This document shows, piece after piece, positions 7,406 through 15,845 of a DNA stretch of 34,696 nt. The stretch is taken from NCBI GenBank assembly GCA_028281535.1, contig JANQJS010000060.1, positions 1 to 34,696 on the forward strand, read 5' to 3'. The DNA is from Sedimentisphaerales bacterium. GTDB lineage: Bacteria > Planctomycetota > Phycisphaerae > Sedimentisphaerales > SM23-30. The translations under genes and the position numbers were made by a program. Within the stretch, counting starts at the first letter, position 1; each line of letters begins with the position of its first letter. A model generated the notes under the pieces. The model worked only from the letters and a program-made list of their open reading frames with translations. It was not told where the DNA came from and made no database searches.

Positions 7406-9331
7406 ATGAGCATATTGTTGATCATGGCCATCGCTGCGATCGGTTTGATTCTATCAGGCCGCTTTTATGCCCCGATCATTGCCAAAGCATTAGGTGAAAA
7501 AAAAGATCGTCAGACACCGGCAGTTCTGGTCAATGATGGTCAGGATTACGTTCCCACTAAAACGCCCGTGGTCTTTGCACATCATTTTGCCTCGATCGCC
7601 GGAGCTGGTCCGATCATTGGTCCTGTGCTCGCACTCATTTATGGCTGGGGACCGACGCTTTTCTGGATTGTGGTTGGCGGAATGTTTTTCGGTGCAGTTC
7701 ATGATTTTGTGGCAACCCATGTTGCCATGCGCGAAGGTGGTAAGAGCATTACCATTACAGCCAAACGTTATATTGGCAGAGCGGCATTTATCATGCTGCT
7801 CTTTTTACTGGTTGCTATTCTTGCGATTGTCTGTGCAGCTTTTTTAGATGCGTCTGCCAGAGCATTAACGTCCAGTATATCTCTGACAGACCTGGGATTA
7901 TCAGAAAGTCAATCTGTGTTTCGAATGGAAAATAATAAAGCGGTTATCGGTGGCATTGCTTCGACGTCAGTGATAGTGATTACACTTTGTTCACCGATTC
8001 TTGGTTTTCTATATTTAAAACGTAAATGGCCTGTTGGGCTTTGCTCAATCATTGCGATGGGAATTTGTGTTTTTTCAATCTGGATTGGTTTTTATTTTCC
8101 GCTTAGCATCGATCCTCAATATTGGAAAATTATTATCAGTGCTTATGTCTTGATTTCTGCCGGACTTCCCGTTTGGCTATTTCTTCAAAGTCGAGACTTT
8201 ATTAATGTCCACATGCTGTATGTGGGAATTGCATTTATGTTCGTTGCTTTAATTGCCGCGGCGTTGCAAGGTGGAGGAGCCTTTACCGGTGCGACACCTA
8301 TTCCATTTAATAATATTGAGCAAGGCACAGAAAAACTGGGCTTCATTTGGCCGATCATGTTTATCACGATTGCCTGCGGTGCAGTCAGTGGGTTTCATAG
8401 CTTATGTGCTGGCGGTACAACGTGTAAACAACTTTCAACAGAAGCTGCTGCAAGACATGTTGGTTTTAACGGTATGCTCTTGGAAAGTTTCTTTTCTGTA
8501 TGCGTGGTCTGCTGTTTACTCGTTGGACTCTCGATGACAGGCTATGAAAAATATTGCTATCCCACCGATCCCAATATCAAAGGCAATTGGATTCTTACTT
8601 TTGCTGTAGGTGTTGGCCATACCGTACATGCCGGATTAGGTATTCCTGTGTGGGCAGGTTTAGTGGGCGCAATGCTTTTACTGGAAGGGTTTTTAGTCAC
8701 AACACTTGATACCGCCATTCGGCTAATGCGATATATGATTGAAGAAGGTTGGTCAACGTTTTTTGCAAAATATGATGTATTTTCTGAGGGTACAAACCTA
8801 CAAGGTGAATTGCCGCAGCGAGAAGAACTCACAGAAGTCGCTGGCACAGGAGGTATGCATCTAGATGCGATTGAGCAACAATCCAAAAACACTGGACTGC
8901 GACCAATTGAAAGCACGGGTCTGATGCGATCATTTTTACAGCTCTTAAATCAATATTGGTTTAACGCTGGCTTAGCTGTTTTACTCATGGTGCTCTTAGG
9001 TCTTGGTGGTGGTTATAAAAAACTGTGGATACTTTTTGGTGCATCAAATCAATTACTGGCATCGCTTGCACTACTCATCTGTTCCACCTGGTTATTAAAG
9101 CGAGGCCGAACGATTAAATTCACTTTGATCCCGGCGACATTCATGCTTGCCACTTCGACCTATGCGCTAATCAAGATATTGGTTGAGCAGTACCATGCTG
9201 AAAACTGGATGTTGTTTTATACCGACATCTTCGTTTTATCACTGACTGGTGGAATAATTACTTTCATCCTAAAAAGCTGGCAAAAGACTTCAAAACAAAA
9301 AGTAGATACTCCCCAAAGAGCACAAATATGA
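7406..9331 (+). CDS. cstA: Carbon starvation protein A family transporter (CstA)
   Basis: CstA-type proteins are inner-membrane peptide or pyruvate transporters induced on carbon shortage. The 641-residue protein has many hydrophobic helices and the family signatures: TPVVFAHHFASIAGAGPIIG near the N-terminus, GAVHDFVATHVAMREGGKSI, AGGTTCKQLSTE and a Thr/Asp-rich TTLDTAIRLMRY segment. The open frame extends to a TTG at 7394, but ATG 7406 is preferred because GGAGA lies 6-9 bases ahead of it. It is divergent from the HTH-EIIA gene and is followed by a toxin-antitoxin pair. The length is slightly below the enteric CstA (about 700). Confidence 0.92.
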   Translation: MSILLIMAIAAIGLILSGRFYAPIIAKALGEKKDRQTPAVLVNDGQDYVPTKTPVVFAHHFASIAGAGPIIGPVLALIYGWGPTLFWIVVGGMFFGAVHDFVATHVAMREGGKSITITAKRYIGRAAFIMLLFLLVAILAIVCAAFLDASARALTSSISLTDLGLSESQSVFRMENNKAVIGGIASTSVIVITLCSPILGFLYLKRKWPVGLCSIIAMGICVFSIWIGFYFPLSIDPQYWKIIISAYVLISAGLPVWLFLQSRDFINVHMLYVGIAFMFVALIAAALQGGGAFTGATPIPFNNIEQGTEKLGFIWPIMFITIACGAVSGFHSLCAGGTTCKQLSTEAAARHVGFNGMLLESFFSVCVVCCLLVGLSMTGYEKYCYPTDPNIKGNWILTFAVGVGHTVHAGLGIPVWAGLVGAMLLLEGFLVTTLDTAIRLMRYMIEEGWSTFFAKYDVFSEGTNLQGELPQREELTEVAGTGGMHLDAIEQQSKNTGLRPIESTGLMRSFLQLLNQYWFNAGLAVLLMVLLGLGGGYKKLWILFGASNQLLASLALLICSTWLLKRGRTIKFTLIPATFMLATSTYALIKILVEQYHAENWMLFYTDIFVLSLTGGIITFILKSWQKTSKQKVDTPQRAQI

Positions 9332-9354
9332 TCAAAATAAACTTTTTATATTAA

Positions 9355-9374
9355 ATATAATATTGATATAATAT
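9355..9374 (+). promoter_or_regulatory. Candidate promoter/operator of the toxin-antitoxin pair: 11-bp direct repeat
   Basis: ATATAATAT occurs twice, at 9355-9363 and 9366-9374, a spacing of exactly 11 bases (one helical turn). The second copy contains a perfect TATAAT -10 box (9367-9372), 39 bases before the antitoxin ATG. Short in-phase repeats over a promoter are a usual operator form for ribbon-helix-helix antitoxins. The region is very AT-rich, so chance is possible. Confidence 0.4.
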
Positions 9375-9410
9375 CCGACAGGTCTTCATATATAGAAAAA
9401 GGAATTTATC

Positions 9411-9608
9411 ATGACACAAATTACAATCCAAATCGATGACGCGAAAGCAATTCGACTAAATGAAATGGCTGAAAAATATGGAATACGACCAGATCAATTA
9501 GTCACTGCTTCTATCGAAGATCTTTTAGGACAACCTGACTCAGAATTTGATCAAGCAGCAAAACGAGTTTTAGACAAATATAATAATTTGTATAAAAGAT
9601 TGTCATAA
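9411..9608 (+). CDS. Antitoxin of a Doc-type toxin-antitoxin pair (ribbon-helix-helix-like)
   Basis: This 65-residue protein begins TQITIQIDDAKAIRLNEMAE, a short beta strand followed by a helix as in ribbon-helix-helix DNA-binding domains. It continues with GIRPDQLVTASIEDLL and ends in an acidic/charged helix (SEFDQAAKRVLDKYNNLYKR) suited to wrapping the toxin. Its stop overlaps the toxin start by one base (TAATG), as in translationally coupled antitoxin-toxin operons. An AAAGGA ribosome site precedes the ATG. By family knowledge it should neutralise the Doc toxin and repress the operon. It is not Phd by sequence; it is the RHH type often paired with Doc. Confidence 0.8.
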   Translation: MTQITIQIDDAKAIRLNEMAEKYGIRPDQLVTASIEDLLGQPDSEFDQAAKRVLDKYNNLYKRLS

Positions 9609-9994
9609 TGCGATATCTATCGTTACCAGAAATATTAGATTTACATAGTCGCATACTTTATAACACACCAGGCTCTGCCGGAATTCGTGATCTTGGAATC
9701 TTAGAGTCTGCATTAGCTCAACCTCGAGCTACATTTGGCGGACAAGATCTATATCCTGACATTATTTCTAAAGCCTCAATTTTATGCTACTCATTGGTCA
9801 TGAATCATCCATTTATTGATGGCAACAAACGGATAGGCCATGCGGCAATGGTCGTGTTTCTAAACTTAAACGGTTATGAAATTGAAGCTTCAGAAGATGA
9901 ACAATACGCTATTATTATGGAGCTAGCTGCCAGCAAACTGGATAAGGATTCGCTTAAAAACTGGGTCGAGAAAAATATTACAAAAACTAATTAG
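9608..9994 (+). CDS. doc: Doc-family toxin (Fic fold, death-on-curing)
   Basis: Doc proteins are Fic-fold kinases that phosphorylate elongation factor EF-Tu and stop translation. The 128-residue length is typical. The Fic motif is complete: H67-P-F69-I-D71-G-N73-K74-R75, followed by IGHAAMVVFLNLNGYEI. The N-terminal block (RYLSLPEILDLHSRI, then GIRDLGILESALAQPRATFGG) is also diagnostic of Doc. It overlaps the antitoxin by one base. The stop is 1 base from the stop of the convergent ClC gene, with no terminator between. All active-site residues look intact, so it is probably functional. Confidence 0.92.
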   Translation: MRYLSLPEILDLHSRILYNTPGSAGIRDLGILESALAQPRATFGGQDLYPDIISKASILCYSLVMNHPFIDGNKRIGHAAMVVFLNLNGYEIEASEDEQYAIIMELAASKLDKDSLKNWVEKNITKTN

Positions 9995-9995
9995 C

Positions 9996-11834
9996 CTATA
10001 AAGACAAGTTTTCTAACTCGAGCTGATAACGTCGCATCAGTGAGGCTCGACTGACCATGCCGATGAATTTGTGGGGATCTTTCATACTATGCACTGCCAG
10101 ACGATTGACTTCCAATCGTGAGAATTTATCTAAAACCACGTCGAGTGTTTCCTCTGGACCTACGGTTGGCGGTTTATCTCGAGCCAGCTCGCCGGCAACC
10201 ATAAAGGGTAATGCTTCGGGCTGCAAAAGTGCGGTACGAATGTCTTGGGCGATCAACAATCCATGATAATGATTATCTTTATCGAGAACGATAAAATCAG
10301 ACACCTCTAAATCAGCCATCTGCTTGACGACATCCTGCATCGGAGTCTCATCATGTACCACCGCAAAATTAGACTGCATTACCATCTTCACGGTAAGTCG
10401 CCTTAACACCGCGGTATTCGCTCGCGTTTCATATTGCACACCTCGCCGTCGAAGCTTTAAGGTGTAAATAGAATCATGATAAAGTTTACGTGCTAAAATC
10501 AGCGCAACCGTCGCACTCAACATTGCTGGCAAAATTACTTTATAATCACCAGTCATTTCCAGTAGAATCAAAATAGATGACATAGGTGAATGCGTAGTCG
10601 CTGCAACCACAGAAGCCATACCGACTAAAGCATAGGATGATGGTGAAATATTTTCAAATAATCCCAGATTTTGTACACCGAGCCCAAAGGCATATCCAAC
10701 AACCGCACCAATAAATAGCGATGGCGCAAACACACCGCCACTTCCTCCACTACCTAACGTTAAACAGGTTGCCAATATTTTCATGGCCACCAATAAAATT
10801 AAAACCCACATCGTCAGATTAATATCGGCATTCCCCTCAGCAGTAGGAGCACCAATACATTGACCAATAACAGGATACCCATTACCAAAAATCAATGGTT
10901 GTGATTGACCATTACTTAAAATGGACACCATAACGATCCCCAAAATTCCTAATCCTACAGCTCCAATGACAGGTTTTAAGATGTAATGAACCTTGTTTAA
11001 TTTCTCAAACAGATCTTCTGATAAATACAACAACCGAATGAAAGCGATTGCTGCTGCTGCACATAATAATCCCAATAAAATATAATTTCCCATCTCCTGC
11101 CATTGGAATAATAAATTACCCTTATTCACAACAGGGAAGATAGCATTCGCCTTTCCAAGCAAGGCTTCGGTTGTCACAAAACTCATTACTGAAGCAATCA
11201 TCAGAGGTGCAAAGGTGCGAAAATTCAATTCACGCAAGAAAATTTCTAATGCAAAAAGTACCCCGGCAATCGGTGCATGGAAAATAGCTGAAATTCCAGC
11301 AGCCGCACCGCAACCAACCAAAACCCCCATATTATGCTTGACCACCTGAAACGTTTTACCCGTAGCCGAACCTATCGCTGAACCAATTTGAATAATCGGT
11401 CCTTCTGTCCCGGCACTTCCGCCAGTACCAATGGTTAACGCTGAAGCAATCGCTTTGGCAACAGCCACGCGCGGTCGAATCACGCCATCCCTTCGGGCAA
11501 TCGCATCCATCACTTCGGGCACGCCATGACCTTTTGCTTCTCGAGCGAAATAGTAGGTAATGAGCCCCACCAATAAAGCACCGCTTGCTGGAAGTAATAT
11601 CAGGAAAATTAGCCTACCACCATAGAGCCCTGCATGTTCGGCATCCCCATAGCAAAAGCCATGTGCCGTATGAATTAGCTTGGTAAAAACGATCGACCCT
11701 AAGGCCGTAAGTATGCCAATCACACCAGCCAGAACAATCAGGTAAGCATCTTCGCTGAATCCCAATCGTTTGAGTAGCTTGGCAAATTTGACTCTTAGTT
11801 TACCGCCCCGGTTCGTGGGCCTATCTGTCGGCAT
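9996..11834 (-). CDS. ClC-family chloride channel or antiporter with C-terminal CBS pair
   Basis: ClC proteins move chloride (often in exchange for protons) or related anions across the inner membrane. The 612-residue protein has a membrane part (about 25-450) with GHGVPEVMDA (102-111), IGTGGSAGTEGPIIQIGSAI containing the gating glutamate Glu144, and the GGSGGVFAPSLFIG anion-binding loop, then two CBS domains (about 485-605) that usually sense adenine nucleotides. The filter motif GSGIP reads GHGVP (His103 in place of the central Ser), as in one bacterial ClC subgroup, and the residue before Glu144 is Thr rather than Arg/Lys. It starts back-to-back with bioA about 130 bases away. Confidence 0.92.
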   Translation of the reverse strand: MPTDRPTNRGGKLRVKFAKLLKRLGFSEDAYLIVLAGVIGILTALGSIVFTKLIHTAHGFCYGDAEHAGLYGGRLIFLILLPASGALLVGLITYYFAREAKGHGVPEVMDAIARRDGVIRPRVAVAKAIASALTIGTGGSAGTEGPIIQIGSAIGSATGKTFQVVKHNMGVLVGCGAAAGISAIFHAPIAGVLFALEIFLRELNFRTFAPLMIASVMSFVTTEALLGKANAIFPVVNKGNLLFQWQEMGNYILLGLLCAAAAIAFIRLLYLSEDLFEKLNKVHYILKPVIGAVGLGILGIVMVSILSNGQSQPLIFGNGYPVIGQCIGAPTAEGNADINLTMWVLILLVAMKILATCLTLGSGGSGGVFAPSLFIGAVVGYAFGLGVQNLGLFENISPSSYALVGMASVVAATTHSPMSSILILLEMTGDYKVILPAMLSATVALILARKLYHDSIYTLKLRRRGVQYETRANTAVLRRLTVKMVMQSNFAVVHDETPMQDVVKQMADLEVSDFIVLDKDNHYHGLLIAQDIRTALLQPEALPFMVAGELARDKPPTVGPEETLDVVLDKFSRLEVNRLAVHSMKDPHKFIGMVSRASLMRRYQLELENLSL

Positions 11835-11967
11835 GCTCTAATTCTATCCTCTAGCTATCTACAGCTATACACTCCCAAACGTTCTATATTATAGACTCTC
11901 AGATCCAGAATCAAGTCCTGGTAAAAAGTCTTTTCAATTTAAATTTTATCGGTATGATGTGGCCTAC

Positions 11968-13224
11968 ATGAATAGCCCAATTTGGTATCCATACGCTCAA
12001 ATGAAGAATTTAGCCGCTCCTCTGGAGGTTGAATCAGCCAGCGGTGTCCATTTACATCTTAAAGATGGCCGCACGCTCATCGACAGCATTTCCTCCTGGT
12101 GGTGCAAAATCCATGGCTACAATCATCCAGAAATTACCCAGGTTGCCAAAGATCAACTCGACACCCTCGAACATGTCATGCTAGGCGGTTTGACACATCA
12201 GCCAGCCCAAAAACTTGCTGATAAGCTCGTTGAAATCACACCTGAAGGACTTAATCATGTCTTCTTTGCCGATTCCGGATCCGTTGGCGTAGAGGTAAGT
12301 CTGAAAATGACTCTGCAATATTGGATCAATCAAGATCGCCCCGAGAAAAAGAAAATTGCCACACTCACCCGATCTTATCATGGCGACACTCTAGGCTGTA
12401 TGTCTGTATGCGACCCATTCAATAGTATGCACAAAGCCTTCAGCCACATTTTAATGCCACAGCTTTTTCTTGACACCCCAACGAGTGGCTTTGAAGCGAA
12501 TCAAATCCAACTGGAAAAAGAGATTGATGAATTAAATCGATTTATCAAAAATCATCATCATGAATTGGCCGGATTTATTGTTGAACCCATTATCCAATCA
12601 GTGGGGAATTTTAATTTCTATTCACCGGAATATTTGCAAGCTATACATAACACTTGCAAAGAAAATGAGGTTCTTTTAATTTTTGATGAAATCGCCACAG
12701 GTTTTGGACGAACGGGAAAATGGTTCGCGGCAAATCATGCAAGCATTACACCAGATATAATGGTTCTAGGAAAAGGTCTAACAGCCGGTTATTTTGGCCA
12801 TAGCGCCACTTTAGCAACAAGCAAAGTGTTTGAAGCATTTTGGGGCAATGAAGACAAACTGGCATTTATGCATGGCCCTACGTTTATGGGAAATGCCACA
12901 GTTTGTGCGGTTGCCCTCAAAGGCATTGAAATCTTTGAACGTGAAAATTATCTGGATAAAATTGCTCATATTGAAGATAGCCTTAAATCATATCTATTGG
13001 ATCTCCAATCAGACAAGATTCATTCAACCCGAGTTTTAGGTGCCGTAGGCGTTATTCAAGTAAAAGACTCACACAGCCTAGAAGGACTTCAAGATTTTGC
13101 CGCAGATCGAGGAGTGTGGCTCAGACCGTTTGATCATGTCGTCTATACCGCACCGCCATATATTATTAATGATGAATCCCTGGAAAAAATAGCATTGACG
13201 ATGCGTGAGTGGTTTATAAAATAA
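11968..13224 (+). CDS. bioA: Adenosylmethionine-8-amino-7-oxononanoate aminotransferase (biotin synthesis)
   Basis: BioA is the PLP enzyme that converts KAPA to DAPA using SAM as amino donor. Diagnostic BioA segments are IWYPYAQM, DSISSWWCKIHGYNHPEI, MLGGLTHQPA and FADSGSVGVEVSLKM. PLP residues are Asp240 in IFDEIATGFGRTG and the Schiff-base Lys269 in VLGKGLTAGY (numbered from ATG 11968). A GTG three codons upstream (11959) is also possible; neither start has a clear ribosome site, and ATG 11968 puts the conserved WYPY motif near the N-terminus as expected. No other bio genes are in the window. The next gene encodes a barstar-like protein 50 bases downstream. Confidence 0.95.
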   Translation: MNSPIWYPYAQMKNLAAPLEVESASGVHLHLKDGRTLIDSISSWWCKIHGYNHPEITQVAKDQLDTLEHVMLGGLTHQPAQKLADKLVEITPEGLNHVFFADSGSVGVEVSLKMTLQYWINQDRPEKKKIATLTRSYHGDTLGCMSVCDPFNSMHKAFSHILMPQLFLDTPTSGFEANQIQLEKEIDELNRFIKNHHHELAGFIVEPIIQSVGNFNFYSPEYLQAIHNTCKENEVLLIFDEIATGFGRTGKWFAANHASITPDIMVLGKGLTAGYFGHSATLATSKVFEAFWGNEDKLAFMHGPTFMGNATVCAVALKGIEIFERENYLDKIAHIEDSLKSYLLDLQSDKIHSTRVLGAVGVIQVKDSHSLEGLQDFAADRGVWLRPFDHVVYTAPPYIINDESLEKIALTMREWFIK

Positions 13225-13274
13225 GAAGCTAATATGGTGTCAGATACATTTTATAATTTGCAATGGGGTGGCAG

Positions 13275-13604
13275 ATGGAAGTAACGATCGATTTTTCTAA
13301 GATCACGGATGGCGAATCCTTCCACCGTGAATTCATGACGGTCATGGGCTTTGACAAAATATATGGCAAAGACAAAGATGCCTGGATTGACTATATGTCC
13401 CGCATCGATAATCCCAAGGCAGGCCTTTCAGAGATTACGGTTAAACCTGGCGAAAGTTTGGACATTAAATTAGTTGGCGCAGAAGCCGCCATGGAAAAAA
13501 CGCCAGAACTCATACTCGATTTTCTTGAGTGCACTGCCTATGTCAATGAACGCTTTGAAGAATGGGATGTTGACACTCGACTTAAACTGATCTTCAAAAG
13601 ATAA
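13275..13604 (+). CDS. Barstar-family (barnase inhibitor-like) protein
   Basis: The 109-residue acidic protein has the barstar pattern: a first beta strand (VTIDFSKI), a helix, then FDKIYGKDKDAWIDYMSRID, matching the barstar signature of Tyr-Gly-x-Asn/Asp-x-Asp-Ala-Trp/Leu, and a final strand (TRLKLIFKR). Barstar proteins block barnase-type RNases by covering the active site. No RNase toxin is visible beside it, so it may be an immunity or orphan inhibitor. The ORF can be read from ATG 13263, but ATG 13275 has a GGGGTGG ribosome site just ahead and is preferred. It is followed by a strong bidirectional terminator. Confidence 0.75.
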   Translation: MEVTIDFSKITDGESFHREFMTVMGFDKIYGKDKDAWIDYMSRIDNPKAGLSEITVKPGESLDIKLVGAEAAMEKTPELILDFLECTAYVNERFEEWDVDTRLKLIFKR

Positions 13605-13608
13605 ACAT

Positions 13609-13642
13609 AAAAAAAGCCAGTGAAATTTCACTGGCTTTTTTC
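13609..13642. terminator. Bidirectional rho-independent terminator
   Basis: AAAAAGCCAGTGAAA (13611-13625) and TTTCACTGGCTTTTT (13626-13640) form a perfect 30-base palindrome with an A-tract on the left and a T-tract on the right. It lies between the convergent barstar gene (+) and LamG gene (-) and can stop transcription from both sides. Confidence 0.92.
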
Positions 13643-13661
13643 TTAGTCTTTTTATCTTAAA

Positions 13662-15845
13662 CTATTTCTTTGGGGTCAATACAATTTTGGTTTTGCTATC
13701 CGCATCCACTCTGATCCATACCATTAAATTAGAATTACCTTCAACATCATATTCATGGCCGAAGCGGAAATCTTTTCCCCGCTTAACTTTTTCACCATCG
13801 ATTTTTAATTGAGGGTCACTGGAACCCCAGTTATTAACAACCAATGCTAAATTATAAAGTGGTGATTTTTCAGAGGCATCAAAATGTATTTTCAAAGGCT
13901 TATTCTGCTTATTGGTATGAATCACATAGGCACGTTGCTCATAGTCATAACCTTTATTTTCATATGCAGAACCTGACAGCTTTGCCTTAGGAGGAGTATT
14001 CCAACTACGCGCTAATTTTACAAGTGATTCTGGCGACTGATTACTCATACCATAAAGTGCAGCATTACCAACAGGATCACCCCAACTCAAAGATGAGTGT
14101 GCGGCACGGTCTGATGCATTTGCACTGCGACCATCCGAATAAGTTTGTGCAACAGGCCAGTGATTCCACCATGGAAAGTGCGAAAAGTCAGGACGAACTT
14201 CCAAATTAAAAACATCAAAGCCACTACCTTCTCTAAAAATCATATAAGGTTTATACTCTGACTTAAAGTGGGTCATCTGTATAACGGGATCATTCAAATC
14301 AAATACAGGATAACCATGTTCCCAAGAATAGGTTTTACTTTCACCAGCCATATTTACCAGCGTACAAGCTTCCAACTCCACATTATCTTCAGGACGTGTA
14401 CCGGGCTCATTTAGGAAAATTGTTTCCTGCCAACCACCATAACCAGGCAATACTTTTCGAACCGTTACACCATCCGGGTAAATGTAATAGAGTTCATTAC
14501 CCCATTCACCAAACCGAGCACCATTGGGAACATCTTTCTGGCGAAACTTCACATCCATCTGAAGATAACGCCAGTTGACAACACAACGCGCATCATTGCT
14601 TTCGATAATCGACACGCGTGAACTGCGACACTGAGTATCCGACATATGTTCAATACAACCAGTTGGCATATCTTCACGACGGCCTTGGCCTAAGAACCAG
14701 TTATTACCTGTCTCACGACTTTGATCTGCCATCCATTTACCATTTTCTGAGACTAAACAAGCTGAGTAACGCGTACCACGCCAGAACATGACTTTGGTTG
14801 GCAGCTCATCAAACTGAACAACAACATCCATAAATTCACCGTTGGGCCATAGCGCATCCCATTCAGGATAAAATTTCAAACGGGTATAATTCGCACCAAA
14901 ACGCCCGGAAGGTTTGACCGTTGGGAATCGTCTTGAATCAAATTCAGGATCACTCTTTGGTTTGGTTTTATTATAAATCGCTTTTACTTCTTCAGCACTC
15001 AAAGCTCCTTTGCGAACTTTAATTTCATCAATAATTCCATCAAAGGTATATGGTGACGGATAGGTTGCCCAATCACGAATCGGTTCAGATGGTGCAAGGT
15101 CATTACGGTTCTTCCCGATAATAAAACCTTCATTAAGTTTATTATAGACGATCCCATACTTGAAGGTGAAATCGTTATAGGTGCCTTCTAACTCACCATT
15201 CACATAGGTTGCCATACCCACTTCAGGGTCATAGGTTCCTACAACATGATGCCATTTTTGAATTTCCAAACCAACATGGGTTTTAGGATCTACTTTTGAA
15301 TTACATTCATGCCAAACGGAAGTTGCATCTGACATATGAAAGCCAACACGGCCGCGAGGTCCGACACCAAAGTAAAAGCCGGTAATTTTGTATTCACCAA
15401 TGGTTAAAATCGGAGCCCAGTTCCAAGGATAAGCACCTAACGCAACCCATGCTTCAACGGTAATAGCTCGAGGCAACGGAGGCCCTTCGTCTTCCTCTTC
15501 TTCCTCCTCATCTTCTTCAGACTCCTCCTCTCCAGATTCATCTTCGCCCTCTTCTTCAGAACCTTGAGGGATTGAAATCACATGAGAGGTAAAACCATCA
15601 AAACGTAAGGCTGAGCCTTTGACACCGGGAGCATATTTTGTCAGGCCATGAATCTGAGCATCGGTCCCAGTGATTTCTTCCTTAGTTGAAGCTTCGGGGA
15701 TCTCACCACCATATTCAAATTTAATTTCCTTCTGATCATCAAAACTCCAATGCAAAATGACATTATCATCATTAGCAAAAACGTTCGATGAAAAAACGAA
15801 TAACAAGCCAGCCAAAACCAGCCATAGACACTTTTCTACACGCAT
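13662..15845 (-). CDS. Secreted LamG/concanavalin A-like protein with an acidic insert
   Basis: The 727-residue protein has a signal peptide (basic start, hydrophobic 7-20, likely cut after VFA24). A LamG jellyroll domain follows (about 28-295: VILHWSFDD, GSALRFDGFTSHV, ITVEAWVALG, GTYDPEVGMATYVNGE, GIIDEIKVRKGALSAEEV). Residues 97-120, inside the LamG fold, are almost pure Glu/Asp with a few Gly and Ser (bases 15486-15557). The last 430 residues are beta-rich, full of Trp/Tyr, and not recognised. No catalytic motif is seen; binding a glycan or another surface ligand is an inference from LamG. A strong AGGAG ribosome site precedes the ATG. It is transcribed towards the bidirectional terminator at 13609-13642. 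Confidence 0.8.
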   Translation of the reverse strand: MRVEKCLWLVLAGLLFVFSSNVFANDDNVILHWSFDDQKEIKFEYGGEIPEASTKEEITGTDAQIHGLTKYAPGVKGSALRFDGFTSHVISIPQGSEEEGEDESGEEESEEDEEEEEEDEGPPLPRAITVEAWVALGAYPWNWAPILTIGEYKITGFYFGVGPRGRVGFHMSDATSVWHECNSKVDPKTHVGLEIQKWHHVVGTYDPEVGMATYVNGELEGTYNDFTFKYGIVYNKLNEGFIIGKNRNDLAPSEPIRDWATYPSPYTFDGIIDEIKVRKGALSAEEVKAIYNKTKPKSDPEFDSRRFPTVKPSGRFGANYTRLKFYPEWDALWPNGEFMDVVVQFDELPTKVMFWRGTRYSACLVSENGKWMADQSRETGNNWFLGQGRREDMPTGCIEHMSDTQCRSSRVSIIESNDARCVVNWRYLQMDVKFRQKDVPNGARFGEWGNELYYIYPDGVTVRKVLPGYGGWQETIFLNEPGTRPEDNVELEACTLVNMAGESKTYSWEHGYPVFDLNDPVIQMTHFKSEYKPYMIFREGSGFDVFNLEVRPDFSHFPWWNHWPVAQTYSDGRSANASDRAAHSSLSWGDPVGNAALYGMSNQSPESLVKLARSWNTPPKAKLSGSAYENKGYDYEQRAYVIHTNKQNKPLKIHFDASEKSPLYNLALVVNNWGSSDPQLKIDGEKVKRGKDFRFGHEYDVEGNSNLMVWIRVDADSKTKIVLTPKK

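Noticed and set aside
9341-9994. Toxin-antitoxin pair as part of a larger mobile island
   Set aside because: No flanking repeats, integrase or att-like site; the neighbours are ordinary transport genes.
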